A DNA stretch of 64,000 bases from Porodaedalea pini (taxonomy: Eukaryota > Basidiomycota > Agaricomycetes > Hymenochaetales > Hymenochaetaceae), in assembly GCA_002794775.1 (NCBI GenBank), contig NBAY01000007.1:186001-250000 (forward strand), in the 5' to 3' direction. Within the stretch, counting starts at the first letter, position 1; each line of letters starts with the position of its first letter. The translations under genes and the position numbers were made by a program. Positions 43,587-55,200 of the stretch are shown here, piece after piece. The notes beneath the pieces are model-generated. The model did no database searches, was not told where the DNA came from, and was given only the letters and a program-made list of their open reading frames with translations.

Positions 43587-43613
43587 GAGGAGGAGGAGGA
43601 GGAGGAGGAGGAG
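43587..43613 (+). repeat. (GAG)n tract at the right border of the captured segment
   Basis: Nine GAG triplets encoding poly-Glu, mirroring 42412-42438. Both tracts are preceded at short distance by CAGCTG. Confidence 0.85.
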
Positions 43614-45579
43614 ACACAGTCAAATCCGAACCTCAACGAGTGCACGCAACTGCAGGAGCAGAACCCAGCACTTCTGCAACCTATGATTCAACAGATCGCA
43701 CAGTCAAATCCAAACCATCTGAAGTTCCGTGCTCCTGATTGAAAGGACCCTGCCCTCGCTGATGCGATATGGCGACTTTATTGCCTATCGAAAGATGACA
43801 GTCTTGACCTCTTTTTTCGTGGACGTGTGTCGGGGATGCTTGTCTTTTTGCGCCTATATACTGAGTACACCGAGTTTGGCTGGGTTGAGGCGTCAGTAAT
43901 GGCAGCAACTGTTGCTGCTGGATGTGGTCCTCACCTGACATGTTTGCTTCAAAAATGGGTCCGAGAACATCTTGAAGACCATCGCGTGCTGCCTGTGAAC
44001 CTGTATGGTGAATGGAAGAGGTCAATAATTCACAATGAGGATTTTGTGAATGAAATACATGCTCACCTGCAAAGCCTCAGTAAAAAATACCTCGACCCCC
44101 ATGACATCCTCTCATATCTCAATCAGCCAGATGTGCTGAAGCAGCTTGGACGGTCAAAGCCAGTGACATTGCGAACTGCTCAAACCTGGATGAAAGCCAT
44201 GGACTATCGGTACGGAAAGGCACCTAGTGGGATGTATGTTGACGGTCATGAAAGAGAAGATGTAATCCAATATTGCCAGGAGATCTTTTTGCCTCTGTGG
44301 GCAGAGCTCGAGAAGGAGATGGTGTTGGAGGGAGACAATGAAGGAGATTGTCAAGGCCGTCTCATTCTCGTCACGCATGATGAATCAACATTTTATGCAA
44401 ATGATCAAAGGACTTTGAACTGGAGCCACAAATCTACTACTCCTAAACCGCACGTTAAGGGAGAAGGAGTATCTATTATGGTTTCTGATTTTTGCACACC
44501 TGAGGCAGGATGGTTGAAATCCGCAGATGGGTATGTATTTTCAGCACTTTGCTTGTACATTTATTGATAATTGGATTCTGTAGCACTCGAGAGGCTCGTG
44601 TTTATTTCAGAGCAGGTAAAAACCGTGAGGGCTACTTCCAACATGAAGATATCATCAAGCAAGTTGACAATGCCATTACAATTTTTGAGGATTGTTTTCC
44701 AAATTGCACTGCCCTCTTTGCATTTGACAATGCTACAACTCATCAAAAGCACTCAGCTGATGCTCTGTCTGCACGACATATGCCAAAAAATCCCTGCTAT
44801 TGGAATAGCAAGAAAGCACCAGTAGCTCCTGGAATGCGTCCTGGTCATCACAAAGATGGCACTCTGCAATCCTTTTATTTTCCTGATGGGAGATTTAAAG
44901 GAACAGCTCAAATTCTTCAGGAGCGAGGTTACAATGTGGATCGCTTAAACTCGGAATGCAAGAACTTCAAGTGCATGGATACCAGTCCAAATGCACGATG
45001 CTGCTGTCGGCGAATTTTATTCAATGAGCCTGACTTCCGTGTGCAGAAATCTGCACTTGAAGAGCTTATCGAATCACGTGGCCACAAGGCTATTTTTTAT
45101 CCAAAATTCCATTGTGAGCTGAATTTTATTGAACAGTGCTGGGGACAGGCAAAATATTATTATCGGATGAAGGATAGACCTAATAATGAAAAGGAGATGG
45201 AGCAGAACATAAAAATTTGCCTTGACCAAATCCCTTTGGAACTATTTAAACAGTGTGTTTTTGTTTATTTACCAATTACCAGTTCAAGACATTGATATTT
45301 ATTTAGCTTTGCTAACTGCTCAGCGTGGTTCATGGATTGTTACCATCATGGATTGAATGGGAAACAGGCACAGTGGGCAAACAAAAAATACCATGGCCAC
45401 AGAACACTACCAGATAGATTTATGACAGAGATGGAGGCTCATGGAATATAACAAATGTATTTCTCATTTTACAACAGCTAACAAAACTTTTCAAAATTTT
45501 GACCTCACGATTTTGGCCGCTAGGGTCCTTCCTAATGGGGTAAGCGAGGGGTTCAGGGTCCGTGACAGTGATGTGACAT

Positions 45580-45609
45580 CAGCTTGTCGAGTTTAACTTT
45601 CGTCTACCT
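45580..45609 (-). repeat. Right terminal inverted repeat of the DDE transposon
   Basis: Exact 30-bp inverse of the left repeat, followed by the TA duplication at 45610-45611. Confidence 0.92.
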
Positions 45610-45611
45610 TA

Positions 45612-47040
45612 CTTGCCCCTCCCCCTCCTCTCCAATTTCTTTTTGACGTCTTAATTTTTTCGAGCCTCTATAGGCCTCTATCAACAGATGCGAATCTGTT
45701 GATTGCCCAAGCTGAGCTAGACAGTCAAGTCGTGCCTTCTAGGACATCAGAACACTCCCATGTACGAAATAGCTTCACACTATGTGTCATATCATCTCTC
45801 GTTTACGGCCGAAACTCCCGAAGCTCTCGCAGTCTCTACTTGATAAGCTACTGTAAGTAGTGTTGATAGTCATAGGTCTACATCATGTGGATGAATCGAT
45901 ATGCCGAAAGGGGAGGAATCATGCAAGCCAGTTACGGCCATACAATATCTACGACTTGTACGAAACATTCTAAGATTAGCAAGACTTTACATCAGCTACA
46001 AGAAAAAGATTCCTTTATCCAAACATCTCATCCAAGCTTATCCTAGTCGTCAACCATCTACGCCGCGGTTTTGATCGACAATCGTGTGGAACTCGTGCAG
46101 AACTCGTGCTCGCTCACGAGGGGTGTCAGAGGGCGTAAATAATCTAGTGCGTTTATTGCGAGCATGATCGCCAAAGAATTGCGATCAATTAGCGCATCAG
46201 CACTTTCCCTTCTTGCTCTGTAGCATCATCCGCCATCACGCGTGAACAGGCACTCGCTAGTACTGATCAGTCCCTTGAAAATGCGTGCTCGATAAGGTGG
46301 ATTGAGAGCAAGGCGTGCCGGGACATTTGGGAGTCCCCCAAGTAAGGTCAGCGTCACCGCCATGAAATATGAAAAGAAACATTATATTTCCATGTTGTCG
46401 GCGGCGATATGCGACTCTCCAGCTTTGCGTGGACGCTATGGTTTGACTCTCGCCAAACCTACAACTGGTTCTGTACCAAACACCAAAAATTGCAAACATC
46501 TCACCCATCTCGGCGGCCGCCTTGCAGTGACAACTTTAGATACAGCAAGCAAGGGCATCAAGAGATCAAGCATGAGTTACAGAGATAGGTAATCTGTGCT
46601 CCGCCGAGTGACCTAGTTACAAGAATGTAGGCACCAGTGATAGGGTAATAGAGTCAGCGATGCATCATTGAATAGCAAAGCTCGCGCAGTGCAGAGCAAG
46701 TTAGCGAGAATGCAAGAGCATAGGATAAGCTGTTGATTGCCAGTCGGCAGTCCTCGCGATCCATCATCTCATTGATGCAATTCGACTGAGGATTACATCT
46801 GCAAGTCAGTCCTCGAATAGGTCAGATTTTGAAGCAGATTTATCTAACGACTGAGCCTAGGGTCTGAGTGGATGACAGCCTCGACTCTCAAATATAGTCG
46901 GTATTACCCGGAGATTACATAGTTAATTACCTTTTTCAGTAAAGAACTGTACAGTTTCTTATTCTCACAGTGTCCTAATTTTTGGATTCGCGTCAAAGCA
47001 ATTCACGTCGACGACAAGGATAACGAGCAGGTACGAAATT
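45612..47040. other. Intergenic region; RACK1 promoter at the right end
   Basis: About 1.4 kb between the transposon and RACK1. No supported gene. The last 130 bp before the RACK1 ATG are pyrimidine-rich (TTTCTTATTCTCACAG), as expected for a highly expressed translation gene. Confidence 0.45.
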
Positions 47041-48296
47041 ATGGCCGACCAACTGCGCTACCTTGGCTCGCTGCCTGGACACAAGGGATGGGTGACCGCG
47101 ATTGCGACGTCGTCCGAAATCCCAGACATGATCCTCACCGCGTCGCGCGACAAGACTATCATCGTCTGGCAGCTTACCCGCAACGACGAGTCTTACGGCT
47201 ACCCAAAGCGTGTCCTCACTGGCCATAACCACTTCGTTTCTGACATCGTCATCTCCTCTGATGGTCAGTTCGCACTCTCATCCTCCTGGGACCACACCCT
47301 CCGTCTTTGGGACCTCAACACCGGCGCAACTACCCGTCGTTTCGTCGGCCATACTTCCGACGTCCTTTCCGTCAGTTTCTCTGCTGACAACAGACAAATT
47401 GTCTCTGGCTCGCGCGACCGGACGATTAAGGTCTGGAACACCCTCGGCGAGTGCAAATTTGACATCAAGGATGACGGACACACTGAATGGTGCGTTTATA
47501 TTATCATGTTATTTCTTCCTTCTCCGTCCATTGAAAATATGTCTATTAGGGTTTCCTGCGTTCGCTTCAGCCCAAACCCAACAAACCCTGTGATTGTATC
47601 CTGCGGTTGGGATAAAGTTGTCAAGGTAAGCTTCGTGCTCTTCAATTACTGTGTTCCCTTCAAACTCTCTGTTTCGGAATGATGTTATATCTTTATATAT
47701 TTGCTACTTCAGAGGGCAGAAACCCAATGAGACTATTTTTCCACCAAGATCTCTGACCGCTCATAGCTGTTTATGATGTTTTTCATCGATGCATTTCTGA
47801 CTGTTCAAATCTACAGGTCTGGGAACTCACGAAGTTCAAGCTGCGCACTAACCACTACGGCCACACCGGCTACATCAACACTATATCTGTCTCGCCAGAT
47901 GGTTCCCTTGCCGCATCTGGTGGTAAGGATGGCATCACCATGCTTTGGGATCTCAACGACGGCAAACACCTTTACTCGCTTGAGGCTGGTGACATCGTCA
48001 ACGCCCTCGTCTTCTCGCCCAATCGCTACTGGTTGTGCGCCGCAACTGCAAGCTGCGTCAAAATCTTCGACTTGGAGAGCAAGTACGTTCAACTTATTCT
48101 TACGGTTTTCATATGTCATGGATCTTACGCTCGACTACGTATCAGGTCTATCGTCGACGAGCTCAAGCCTGAGGCTGAGACCGGCTCGAGCGGCTCGACG
48201 CCTGAATGCGTGTCCCTTGCGTGGTCGGCCGATGGCCAGACTCTCTATGGTGGTTTCACTGACAACCTCGTCCGTGTCTGGTCTGTTATCTCCTAA
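47041..48296 (+). CDS. RACK1: RACK1 / Cpc2, Gbeta-like WD40 ribosomal scaffold
   Basis: Seven-bladed WD40 protein bound to the head of the 40S ribosomal subunit, linking translation with kinase signalling. Exons 47041-47489, 47550-47625, 47817-48082 and 48146-48296 give 313 aa, the family length. Blades are visible as [12 protein letters not shown]...[19 protein letters not shown]...[20 protein letters not shown]...[16 protein letters not shown]...[24 protein letters not shown]...[26 protein letters not shown] and [20 protein letters not shown], ending WSVIS. Intron 2 (47626-47816) is three times longer than its neighbours and holds a U24 snoRNA. Confidence 0.97.
47675..47759 (+). ncRNA. snR24: U24 (snR24) box C/D snoRNA in RACK1 intron 2
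   Basis: 85 nt. The terminal stem CGG (47675-47677) pairs with CCG (47757-47759). Box C ATGATGT is at 47679-47685 and box D CTGA at 47753-47756. The guide upstream of box D reads CCACCAAGATCT, and the internal part has ATTTGCTA, both close to vertebrate and yeast U24, which directs 2'-O-methylation of large-subunit rRNA. Hosting in a RACK1/ASC1 intron is a known situation in yeast. It lies well inside the intron, consistent with release by exonucleolytic trimming. Internal boxes C' and D' are degenerate. Confidence 0.85.
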
Positions 48297-49444
48297 AAGC
48301 ACCGCAGATAGGTGCGGGATACTTCACGGTGGAGTGACTTCTGTATGGCTTGGTACTGTATAACAGCATCGCTTGGTGCTGATGCAACGTGCTTCCGAGT
48401 CCGAATGCAATCTACGTTTCTTCGCATGTTATTGTTATCGAGTGTTTTTTCATGTCACATTGATTTTTACTTCCGAAGAATCCCTCATTGCAGACGTCAT
48501 TCCAATGCTCCTCAATGTTCAGCAAGCACTCGAAGATGCAAGGGAGGATAAGAACTTGCCAGGTGTCCTGCGCATAGCAGCTCATGCAGGTGCTGACGAA
48601 TGTACTCCGTATCTTCTCGGGTTTAAGTGCGAGGGTAAACTGGCAAACTCTTTCCAACATCAAGGGACTTGATCTCGTAAGGTGCATATCAAAGCACTCA
48701 CCGCGCAAACCGTCGCGTATGTTCGAAAGCGGGACGGAAATCATGCTAAGTCACGGTCCTGTTCGCAAAAAAAAAAGATTCGTCAGTTCAATATTAAGAT
48801 CCGATCGCTTCAATCTGTTGCATGATATCGTGATTGATAGCATACATATGACGAGAAAGTGACTTTGAAGCATGTTCAACGGCGATACGGATTAGGCAGG
48901 CGACCTGTCGTAAAAATAGTATGTATGCATTTGATTCACTGCTCAAATTCATCGAACATAAGGCTTTCCTTACAATACAGGGCAGGAAAACGGATTTTCA
49001 GTCTGTCTACATTTATTCGGGATAGGGAAACACTTCAAGCGCGTGAGCATTACCGCTAGTACTCATAAGTGTTAGCCCACCTCGCGCTACCTGATGAGCT
49101 TTGCTCGATTGTTGAACTTGTTGCACATTTGCATACGCCATTGATATTGGCTAACCGAAGGCACAACGGCAGATGGCAAAACGGCTAGGTCAGTGATCCG
49201 AGTCCGCGCATCTGCGCGATGTGCCCGCCCGATGTGGGCTCGTCGCCTGAGTCGGATCCGTAGTTGAAGTTCAGGTCTGATGCGAGCTTGTCCGTGAGTA
49301 ATGGCCGCAAAACGCTTTGCTCATACGAATTGAAGGGCCGCGCCCCCGAGTACCGTTTGGTTTGACACACGGTGACTTCCGTCGATAGGTTTCCTTCCCC
49401 GTCATTATGAGAGCTATCCGGCGTATACCCGCCCACACCTCACC
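48297..49444. other. Intergenic region between convergent RACK1 and MED1
   Basis: The 3' flanks of both genes. The minus frame 49185-49436 (GARPFNSYEQSVLRPLLTDK) looks protein-like but lies beyond the MED1 stop and has no clear splice link to it. I leave it unassigned. Confidence 0.45.
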
Positions 49445-52276
49445 TCACTTCTCCTTCCCGGATAGCCACGCCCAGACTTTCCCCGCTGTGCCAAACGCGC
49501 CACCTCGCCTTACACTTTCCTCGAGTTCCTCTGTTAGCCCTGCAGAAGGCCGCTCGCTTACTGCATCTCCGTATCCCATATCAGAGGCTGCGCTGACATT
49601 AACATCGACCCGCACGCCGCGCCGGCGCGTGCGATCATGCCGAAGCACAAGAGCTACTTGACGCGGCCCATAAGCAGAGCCCGATTCCTGACCGAAGTCG
49701 GTAGGTTCAGATTCGTGCACAGCAAACGCTAGAGCGATGCAGGGCGAAGGAGTATTCCCACCAATAGCCATAGAGACGGACGCAAGTCCGGGAACAGCAT
49801 GTTCGCCGTCCAGACCAAGGCCATCCGCAGCATCTGTGTTGCTACTAGTAGGGAAGGAAGGTGGGTGCATCGGGAGGAAGACATTCACCGGTATGCGCCT
49901 TGGTGTGTAGGTTCCTGGGTCGCCGAGGAATACGTGTTAGCCTTACTTTCGCGGCGTGATGAAGAATGGAGAGTGATGAAATGTTTAGAAAATGGAACAA
50001 CAGAGAAAGCGGAACGTTCATCCGACCCTGCGCCATCAATAAGACAGTACGTGCGTAGATCTCTTACTCAAGCTTGTAAAGGTGGAAGGAAGAATACCAG
50101 TCGCTTAGTTTCAACACTCACCCTTCAGCAGAGCCTCTAATTCCTCCTCCGGAGCGCCCGCGGCATCCATATTATCCCCGTCATCTTCGGTATCCGGCAT
50201 CAGGTCTTCTGCAACCCATTCTATACTCTTCAATGTTTCATTGATCCAGCATTGGTCCTGTACGATCTGCGTCACAGCACGATTGAAAAGCAAATCAGGA
50301 ACCTTGCATAGACCGACGAAGCATGAAGTGACACAGCCCGGCGCACCTCAAGAATTCCGTATGCTTCCTTTAACGAGTTCACAGGCACCCGCTGAAGTAG
50401 AAAACCGGCCTCATTTGGCACTGTAAGACACAAGCGAAGAGGTGGATGCGCATTTGAAGGCGATTTCTGATAATGTAAAAGTTAGCTAATTTGAAACCAC
50501 ACAAAAAAGGCCGTACATAAACTGCAACGTATCGTTCAGAGAGGGGAAGCGCAGGATTTATCTAGTTGAAAAAAAAAAGACTTAATTTGACTTTCCGAGC
50601 TCTTCTTCTTTACGAAGTGAAACACTTCCGACTTACAAGAAGTCCAATCCAACTTCCTGGCAATGGCGGCATTTGCATCTGCATGGTAAAACCAATTCCG
50701 CCACCCGTACTCGCAGGATCAATGACCTGTTGAACCTCACGCATGCGTGAATGCGTCATCACAATGCCACCGGAGTGTCCACCATCCGTAAAATCAAGCA
50801 TCCATACATCTCGTACGCTCTTCAATTTGCTTTCTGAATCCTTTGTCGGTGCAGATGAAGGAGCGATGAGGGTGTGATCGAGCGCAGCTAGAACGGATGC
50901 GCCCGGAAGGCGGAAATGGGGGCGACCAAGATTTGGGCGCTGCTCCGGGCGCCGGTCCGGCGACAGTAAGCTTGAAATCGACGTGAATGTGAGTGTGGCA
51001 ATTACTGTGCCGGGTGGCCGCAGTCGTCTTTGTGTGAACTGTTCTTGTAAGACAAAGAGCGGGATATCGAGCTTCGTAAATGCGTCCGTCGTATCGAGTC
51101 GGCGTGCCTGTGAATTTGAGTGGTTCCTCCCAAGAGCACGCAACAACGAATAGTAAGCTAGAGGAGATAGAAAAACCAAAAAACACATGGATGGGGAAAC
51201 AAGATATGGTAAGGCTAGGGCGTGAGCACGAGAAAGAAAGACATCCAAATTGACTACGGGACTTTGTAGCATTCTAACGGAATATTTCAGTCCTTCAAGC
51301 ATTCAGAGTGCAAGGTTGACTCACATTGAGAGCGAATCAACCTCGGTCTTAGAAATTCGATCGGCCACCGCACTCATTAATCCAGTATCATTGAACCACC
51401 GAATTCCCTGGTCCCCTTCTTGGGAAGCGAGAGCGTCAAGCTTCATGAGATACGCCAGATGGCCTTGGATATCTCTACTGATATGCGCTGCACGCATGCT
51501 GCTCTCGATATCGTTCTTCTGGACTTCTTCGAGGTAGTCGTTCCACGTTTGAAGAATAAACGCATCAAGTGATGCAGATCTTTCGGCCAGAGCATTCCCA
51601 GAACTTCCCGAAGGAAGTGCATGTGATGTCTTGATGCTAGAAACAGTGATGTGGGATGCCGGTGAATTTGGCGCGCCCCTTTGTACAACCAGGTCAACGT
51701 CGACGACAAGAACCTTCCCACCGAGCATGATGGTCATCTTCCCGTTCCTGTCTTCCTCATCCTTGAAGACTTCCATCCCATTTTTCTTCCCCCAATCTTC
51801 AATTCTGGAAACGCACCAATCGACTATCACATCACTATCCAGCGGAATAGGTTCCCCATAAACTGCAACCCCGCCCGCGCGGTCGTGTGCCTTGAGCGCG
51901 TCGATGCGCCCATGCGCATCTTCTCTTGACTGAGATGGGAACAACGTATCAGCATTCGTTGATATACGACGAATACAATGTGACCGGCGGTCTTACTGAC
52001 GGTGTGAAGGCTATGGACCAGCGTTGTGCTTTGACGCAAGATGGAAACGAATTTATGATCTGAAGCAGAAAGAGACGAGTATGAATGCAAAGTACGATCC
52101 AGCACTCTAGATGCATCGACAAGGTTTTTCAGCAGTGACAGAGGGTCATCAGGCGAACTTGAGGCGAACGGATGCAAAGTCTGAGGCGATGCGTCAGTAG
52201 AGAACCTGTCGTGGGGTGTGTTCTTTAGCAGGTAAGATAGCAACGTCTCATCGCTTTTCTTTGGTCGCTCTGACAT
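49445..52276 (-). CDS. MED1: Mediator of RNA polymerase II transcription subunit 1 (Med1)
   Basis: Middle-module Mediator subunit contacting activators in the nucleus. Start ATG 52276 (MSERPKKSDETLLSYLLKNT). Exons read LLKNLVDASRVLDRTLHSYS, then SREDAHGRIDALKAHDRAGG, GEPIPLDSDVIVDWCVSRIE, MLGGKVLVVDVDLVVQ, AYLMKLDALASQEGDQGIRW, then across an intron to VVNLDVFLSRAHALALPYLV, PLPGSWIGLL, INPALPLSERYVAVY, PDLLFNRAVTQIVQDQCWIN, WVAEDLMPDTEDDGD, TYTPRRIPVNVFLPMHPP and a Ser/Gly-rich end (KVWAWLSGKEK). Introns at 51960-51927, 51304-51270, about 50630-50560 and others keep phase where I checked. The weakly conserved fungal Med1 family shows just this pattern (LMKLDALA.EGD, LD.FL.RAH.LALP). Confidence 0.85.
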
Positions 52277-55200
52277 AGCGGAGGTGGGTGCAATGGAAAG
52301 AAGAGAAGATGTCGCTGTGCTTGGAGTCCCTGGAATTGGAAAAGACGATCAATAGCTACGCACGTGACGTATGTATACCAAATATCTGCAAATATCACTC
52401 CCGTTGACCTCCAGAGTCCAGTTTAGACTTCAGCGTTCTTCAAACCACAGTACTGTCTCAGAAAATGTCAGGTATGCACGTTTGAAGCTTCTAGACTAGC
52501 CCGGATTTTGCAGCAGTTTTACAAAACAGGTGACTGAGAGATATATCAAAAGCCTGAACCTACATTGGGCTTCGCCGCTTACGGTGCGGGACAGCAATTC
52601 TTGAGTTAGGACAGATCAAGCAGTAGCCCTAGTTAGATCCTGGGAATTTGCTGTTCTTTACATTGAGAACCACTTAACTGGCTTGCAAAGGAAAATATTG
52701 GGAGTTTTATTGATCAAGGCCGGAAAGACAGCATAAATGGCCTAAAACACAAGATTAAAAGACTTATACTGGACTCAGAGATTTGCCAATGTCCACACTG
52801 CATAGGACTCGATGCTGCGCGCCTAGCAACCTAAAGACACATATAATCTAGACCGATAAGTCCAGCCTGTCCGCCTTGACGACCACTACACTCGTAACCG
52901 CAAGGGGATATTCCAAGGTATGATGGTTCATCGACCCCCGAAGACGGCAAAACTGGGAGCAAAGTTGAACAAGCGCATTGCACAGGCAATCAATCAAATT
53001 TAAACTTTATCAGTTTCGCAGCCAGACTAACGACCCTTACTTGAAATGTACAATAAGTTTGTTAAAGCCGGTTTTAAAAGGCGCTACGCCACTTTGACTC
53101 CAGCCGAGCTATACTTAATTACACCTGGACTAATCAGTATATAGCCCCACCAAGCAGAATTGAAGAATTGTTTGCTTACTTCAGGACGCTGGTATTAATA
53201 AAGCCATGAGCATCGGGCCTCTGAACCAACTCCCGACCCGCAATCCCTCGATTGATTAAGGGATCAGGTGTCATTAGCGAGCATCAGATGAAGACCGAAG
53301 CGCTTTGACATGATAATAGCCGCGCGGACCAGAAGAATGCAATAAATTCAGCCCATGCTTCGATCTGGGCAAGGGATTCGGGGCAATGCACGGGTAGATC
53401 AACCTGGATGTAGTGAGATTGCGGCTCCGAAAGTATTGGACGGTTAGCAGTCAGGAAGCTTCCAAATTGTCACGGATTACACCACTCCATCGGAGGGCAT
53501 GTAAGGAGTACTGCTGCACGAGCACTAATGCCAGTGGTGTAAAAATGTGGTTTCCGTAAAAGAACCTCGGTGAAGATGCTGCGTCTTGCTGTCCGTTTAA
53601 CGTGAAGCCTGTCAGTGTATCTTGCTACTTCCCCGTCAGTCGCGACATTTTAATAGAGGCGTACAGCACTTCATACCTCGCGACTCCTCGGTGCTTCTAC
53701 GTGAGCGCAAAGTATATCTAGAGAAGTCATCGCTCAGCACATGTTTGATTCACCTTAGGCCTATAAAACAGGCACACAGTACATTACTTATGATAGATGC
53801 CACCGTAGCATCTTTGTTGACCTCCGAGGTATGGACCCACATACCAGATAATCATGTCTGTTGTGGACTGCTGGCTTAATGTGGGGTGTATCTGCTGAGA
53901 ACGACAAACTCTTGACGCTTTCTAAGTTTCTTGAGCGGAACAGTCCCGTCCCACCTGCATTCAGGTAAGCTGGATAATGATGATTTCTGCTCTTGGCAGT
54001 GTACACGTAGGCCAAGCTCCTAGGTCGTAAGCGGCGCGGTTTCTAAACCCTTGTAAGACGGGAAGACGTTAGTGCCTTTCTGAACGCTTTGTAAATTGAA
54101 AGGTCGAGCCGACGCTTTATTCTACTTCTTTTATACAAGGCGGTTTATATCGCTGCGAACCTGAGAGTCTCCATCACACAACACCTAAATACCTTTTGAA
54201 CGTTAGTGGCTGCACCATTGTCAACATAATAGTTACGCATCGCCCTTAAGATGGGAAGGCAAAGTTATGCGCACTGAACCCAACCCCCAGATATTCGTCG
54301 CCGAAGCAGAGACACGGCCCCGTCTTCTTCAGATCAACAGACTCGGAGGCGGTCGGATTCAAAGACCGACCCAGCGTACGATCAAGCCTACGAAGTGTTT
54401 CATGTCGGTACAGAACAACGCTGACTATCAGCAAGAACAAATTAGAAATGTTGATGACCCTTGACAAGCTGCGCACTGAAAACCTTTCTGTTTGCAGTGG
54501 ACTACTGCACATAAATGACTATGCAGAAATTTCTTTTTGAAAATGCAAATAGTAAGAACAGGGACAAACAGAGATATGGTGCTCAACTCATACACTAGAA
54601 ACACCCACTCTTTAGAATAAGAGAGGCAGAAAACCGATAATCTGTAGCTTGATAATGATTGCTTGCAAACGTCTCGAGCTTAAGTCCTTGGTGTCCTGAC
54701 TTTGAAATCCTTCGCAGATGCGTTAGTCATTGGTGTTATGAGTTTGAAACAGGAAAGTGATTGAAGCACGCACTGAAACGATCGAGCAACAACGCGCGGT
54801 ATTTCAATTGCGCGTCTCGGTCTATCAGTTAATGAGATACTATGCTTGGTACGAAACGCCACATGGAAAGCTTCTCACATAATGTGCGCAGCTAAATATG
54901 AATATTAATGTTGCAGATAGAAGCCGGACAGCTATCTTGCAGTAGGCTAATTCGTTATTCGGTGGCATCGTTCAGCATGGACGGCCAACTCTGCCTGCAC
55001 CATCTCTAGTAACGGGTACTCGTAAGTCGCCGAATAAGGAGAATGATGATGCTCAGGAACGCAAGAACGTATACTTAATTACCTTATAAGAGTTCCGGTC
55101 AGCCCTGCGGTTATAAAAATTCGACCCTTTCAAACGATGATGATTCACGAGACGCATCTGAAACGATCAGAGCCTCCCGGAGCACGTCTACGACAAATAA

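Larger units (their letters stand above)
35539..45295 (+). pseudogene. Transposase gene of the DDE transposon, with a captured regulator segment, broken
   Basis: Exon 1 (35539-35601, MPRRSNKDYNWIKNLTSRKE) splices to 35656. The frame runs through SVSSQESEDSDYGAD and FADIRRFFQPRV to the gypsy insertion at 36100 and resumes at 42346 (EEIEHEERCTEHPEKH). It then passes a poly-Glu tract into the captured Atf1-like region and is lost by a one-base shift near 43390. The next frame ends at TGA 43740 and continues in phase beyond it as KDPALADAIWRLYCLSKDDS. The catalytic part shows LVTHDESTFYAND (first Asp), an intron 44531-44583, FAFDNATTHQKHS (second Asp), a Cys cluster (CKNFKCMDTSPNARCCC) and FYPKFHCELNFIEQCWGQAK (Glu). 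A last exon (about 45311-45450: WFMDCYHHGLNGKQAQWANK) probably follows. The family is known from many basidiomycete genomes. Confidence 0.8.
35122..45609 (+). mobile_element. DDE (DDE_3-type) DNA transposon with 30-bp terminal inverted repeats, split by gypsy copy B
   Basis: The perfect 30-bp inverted repeats are at 35122-35151 and 45580-45609. Each is flanked by TA (35120-35121 and 45610-45611), the target duplication expected of Tc1/mariner-like elements. Without the nested gypsy element it is about 4.24 kb. Inside is one long spliced frame running left to right, ending in a DDE transposase. Related subterminal segments occur near both ends in the same orientation (about 35380-35430 and 45480-45530, sharing AAATTTTGACC and TTTGGCCGCT). 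A frameshift near 43390 and a TGA at 43740 suggest that this copy cannot make a full-length product. Confidence 0.88.

Noticed and set aside
49185..49436. Possible extra 3' exon of MED1
   Set aside because: It lies beyond a solid MED1 stop (WLSGKEK), and the only nearby donor comes after that stop codon. It may be 3' UTR or a separate small gene.
52465..52610. Tiny gene starting ATGTCAG with one 60-70 nt intron and a 25-codon product
   Set aside because: The splice is plausible and the product looks regular (LGFAAYGAG), but it is too short and matches no family I can name.
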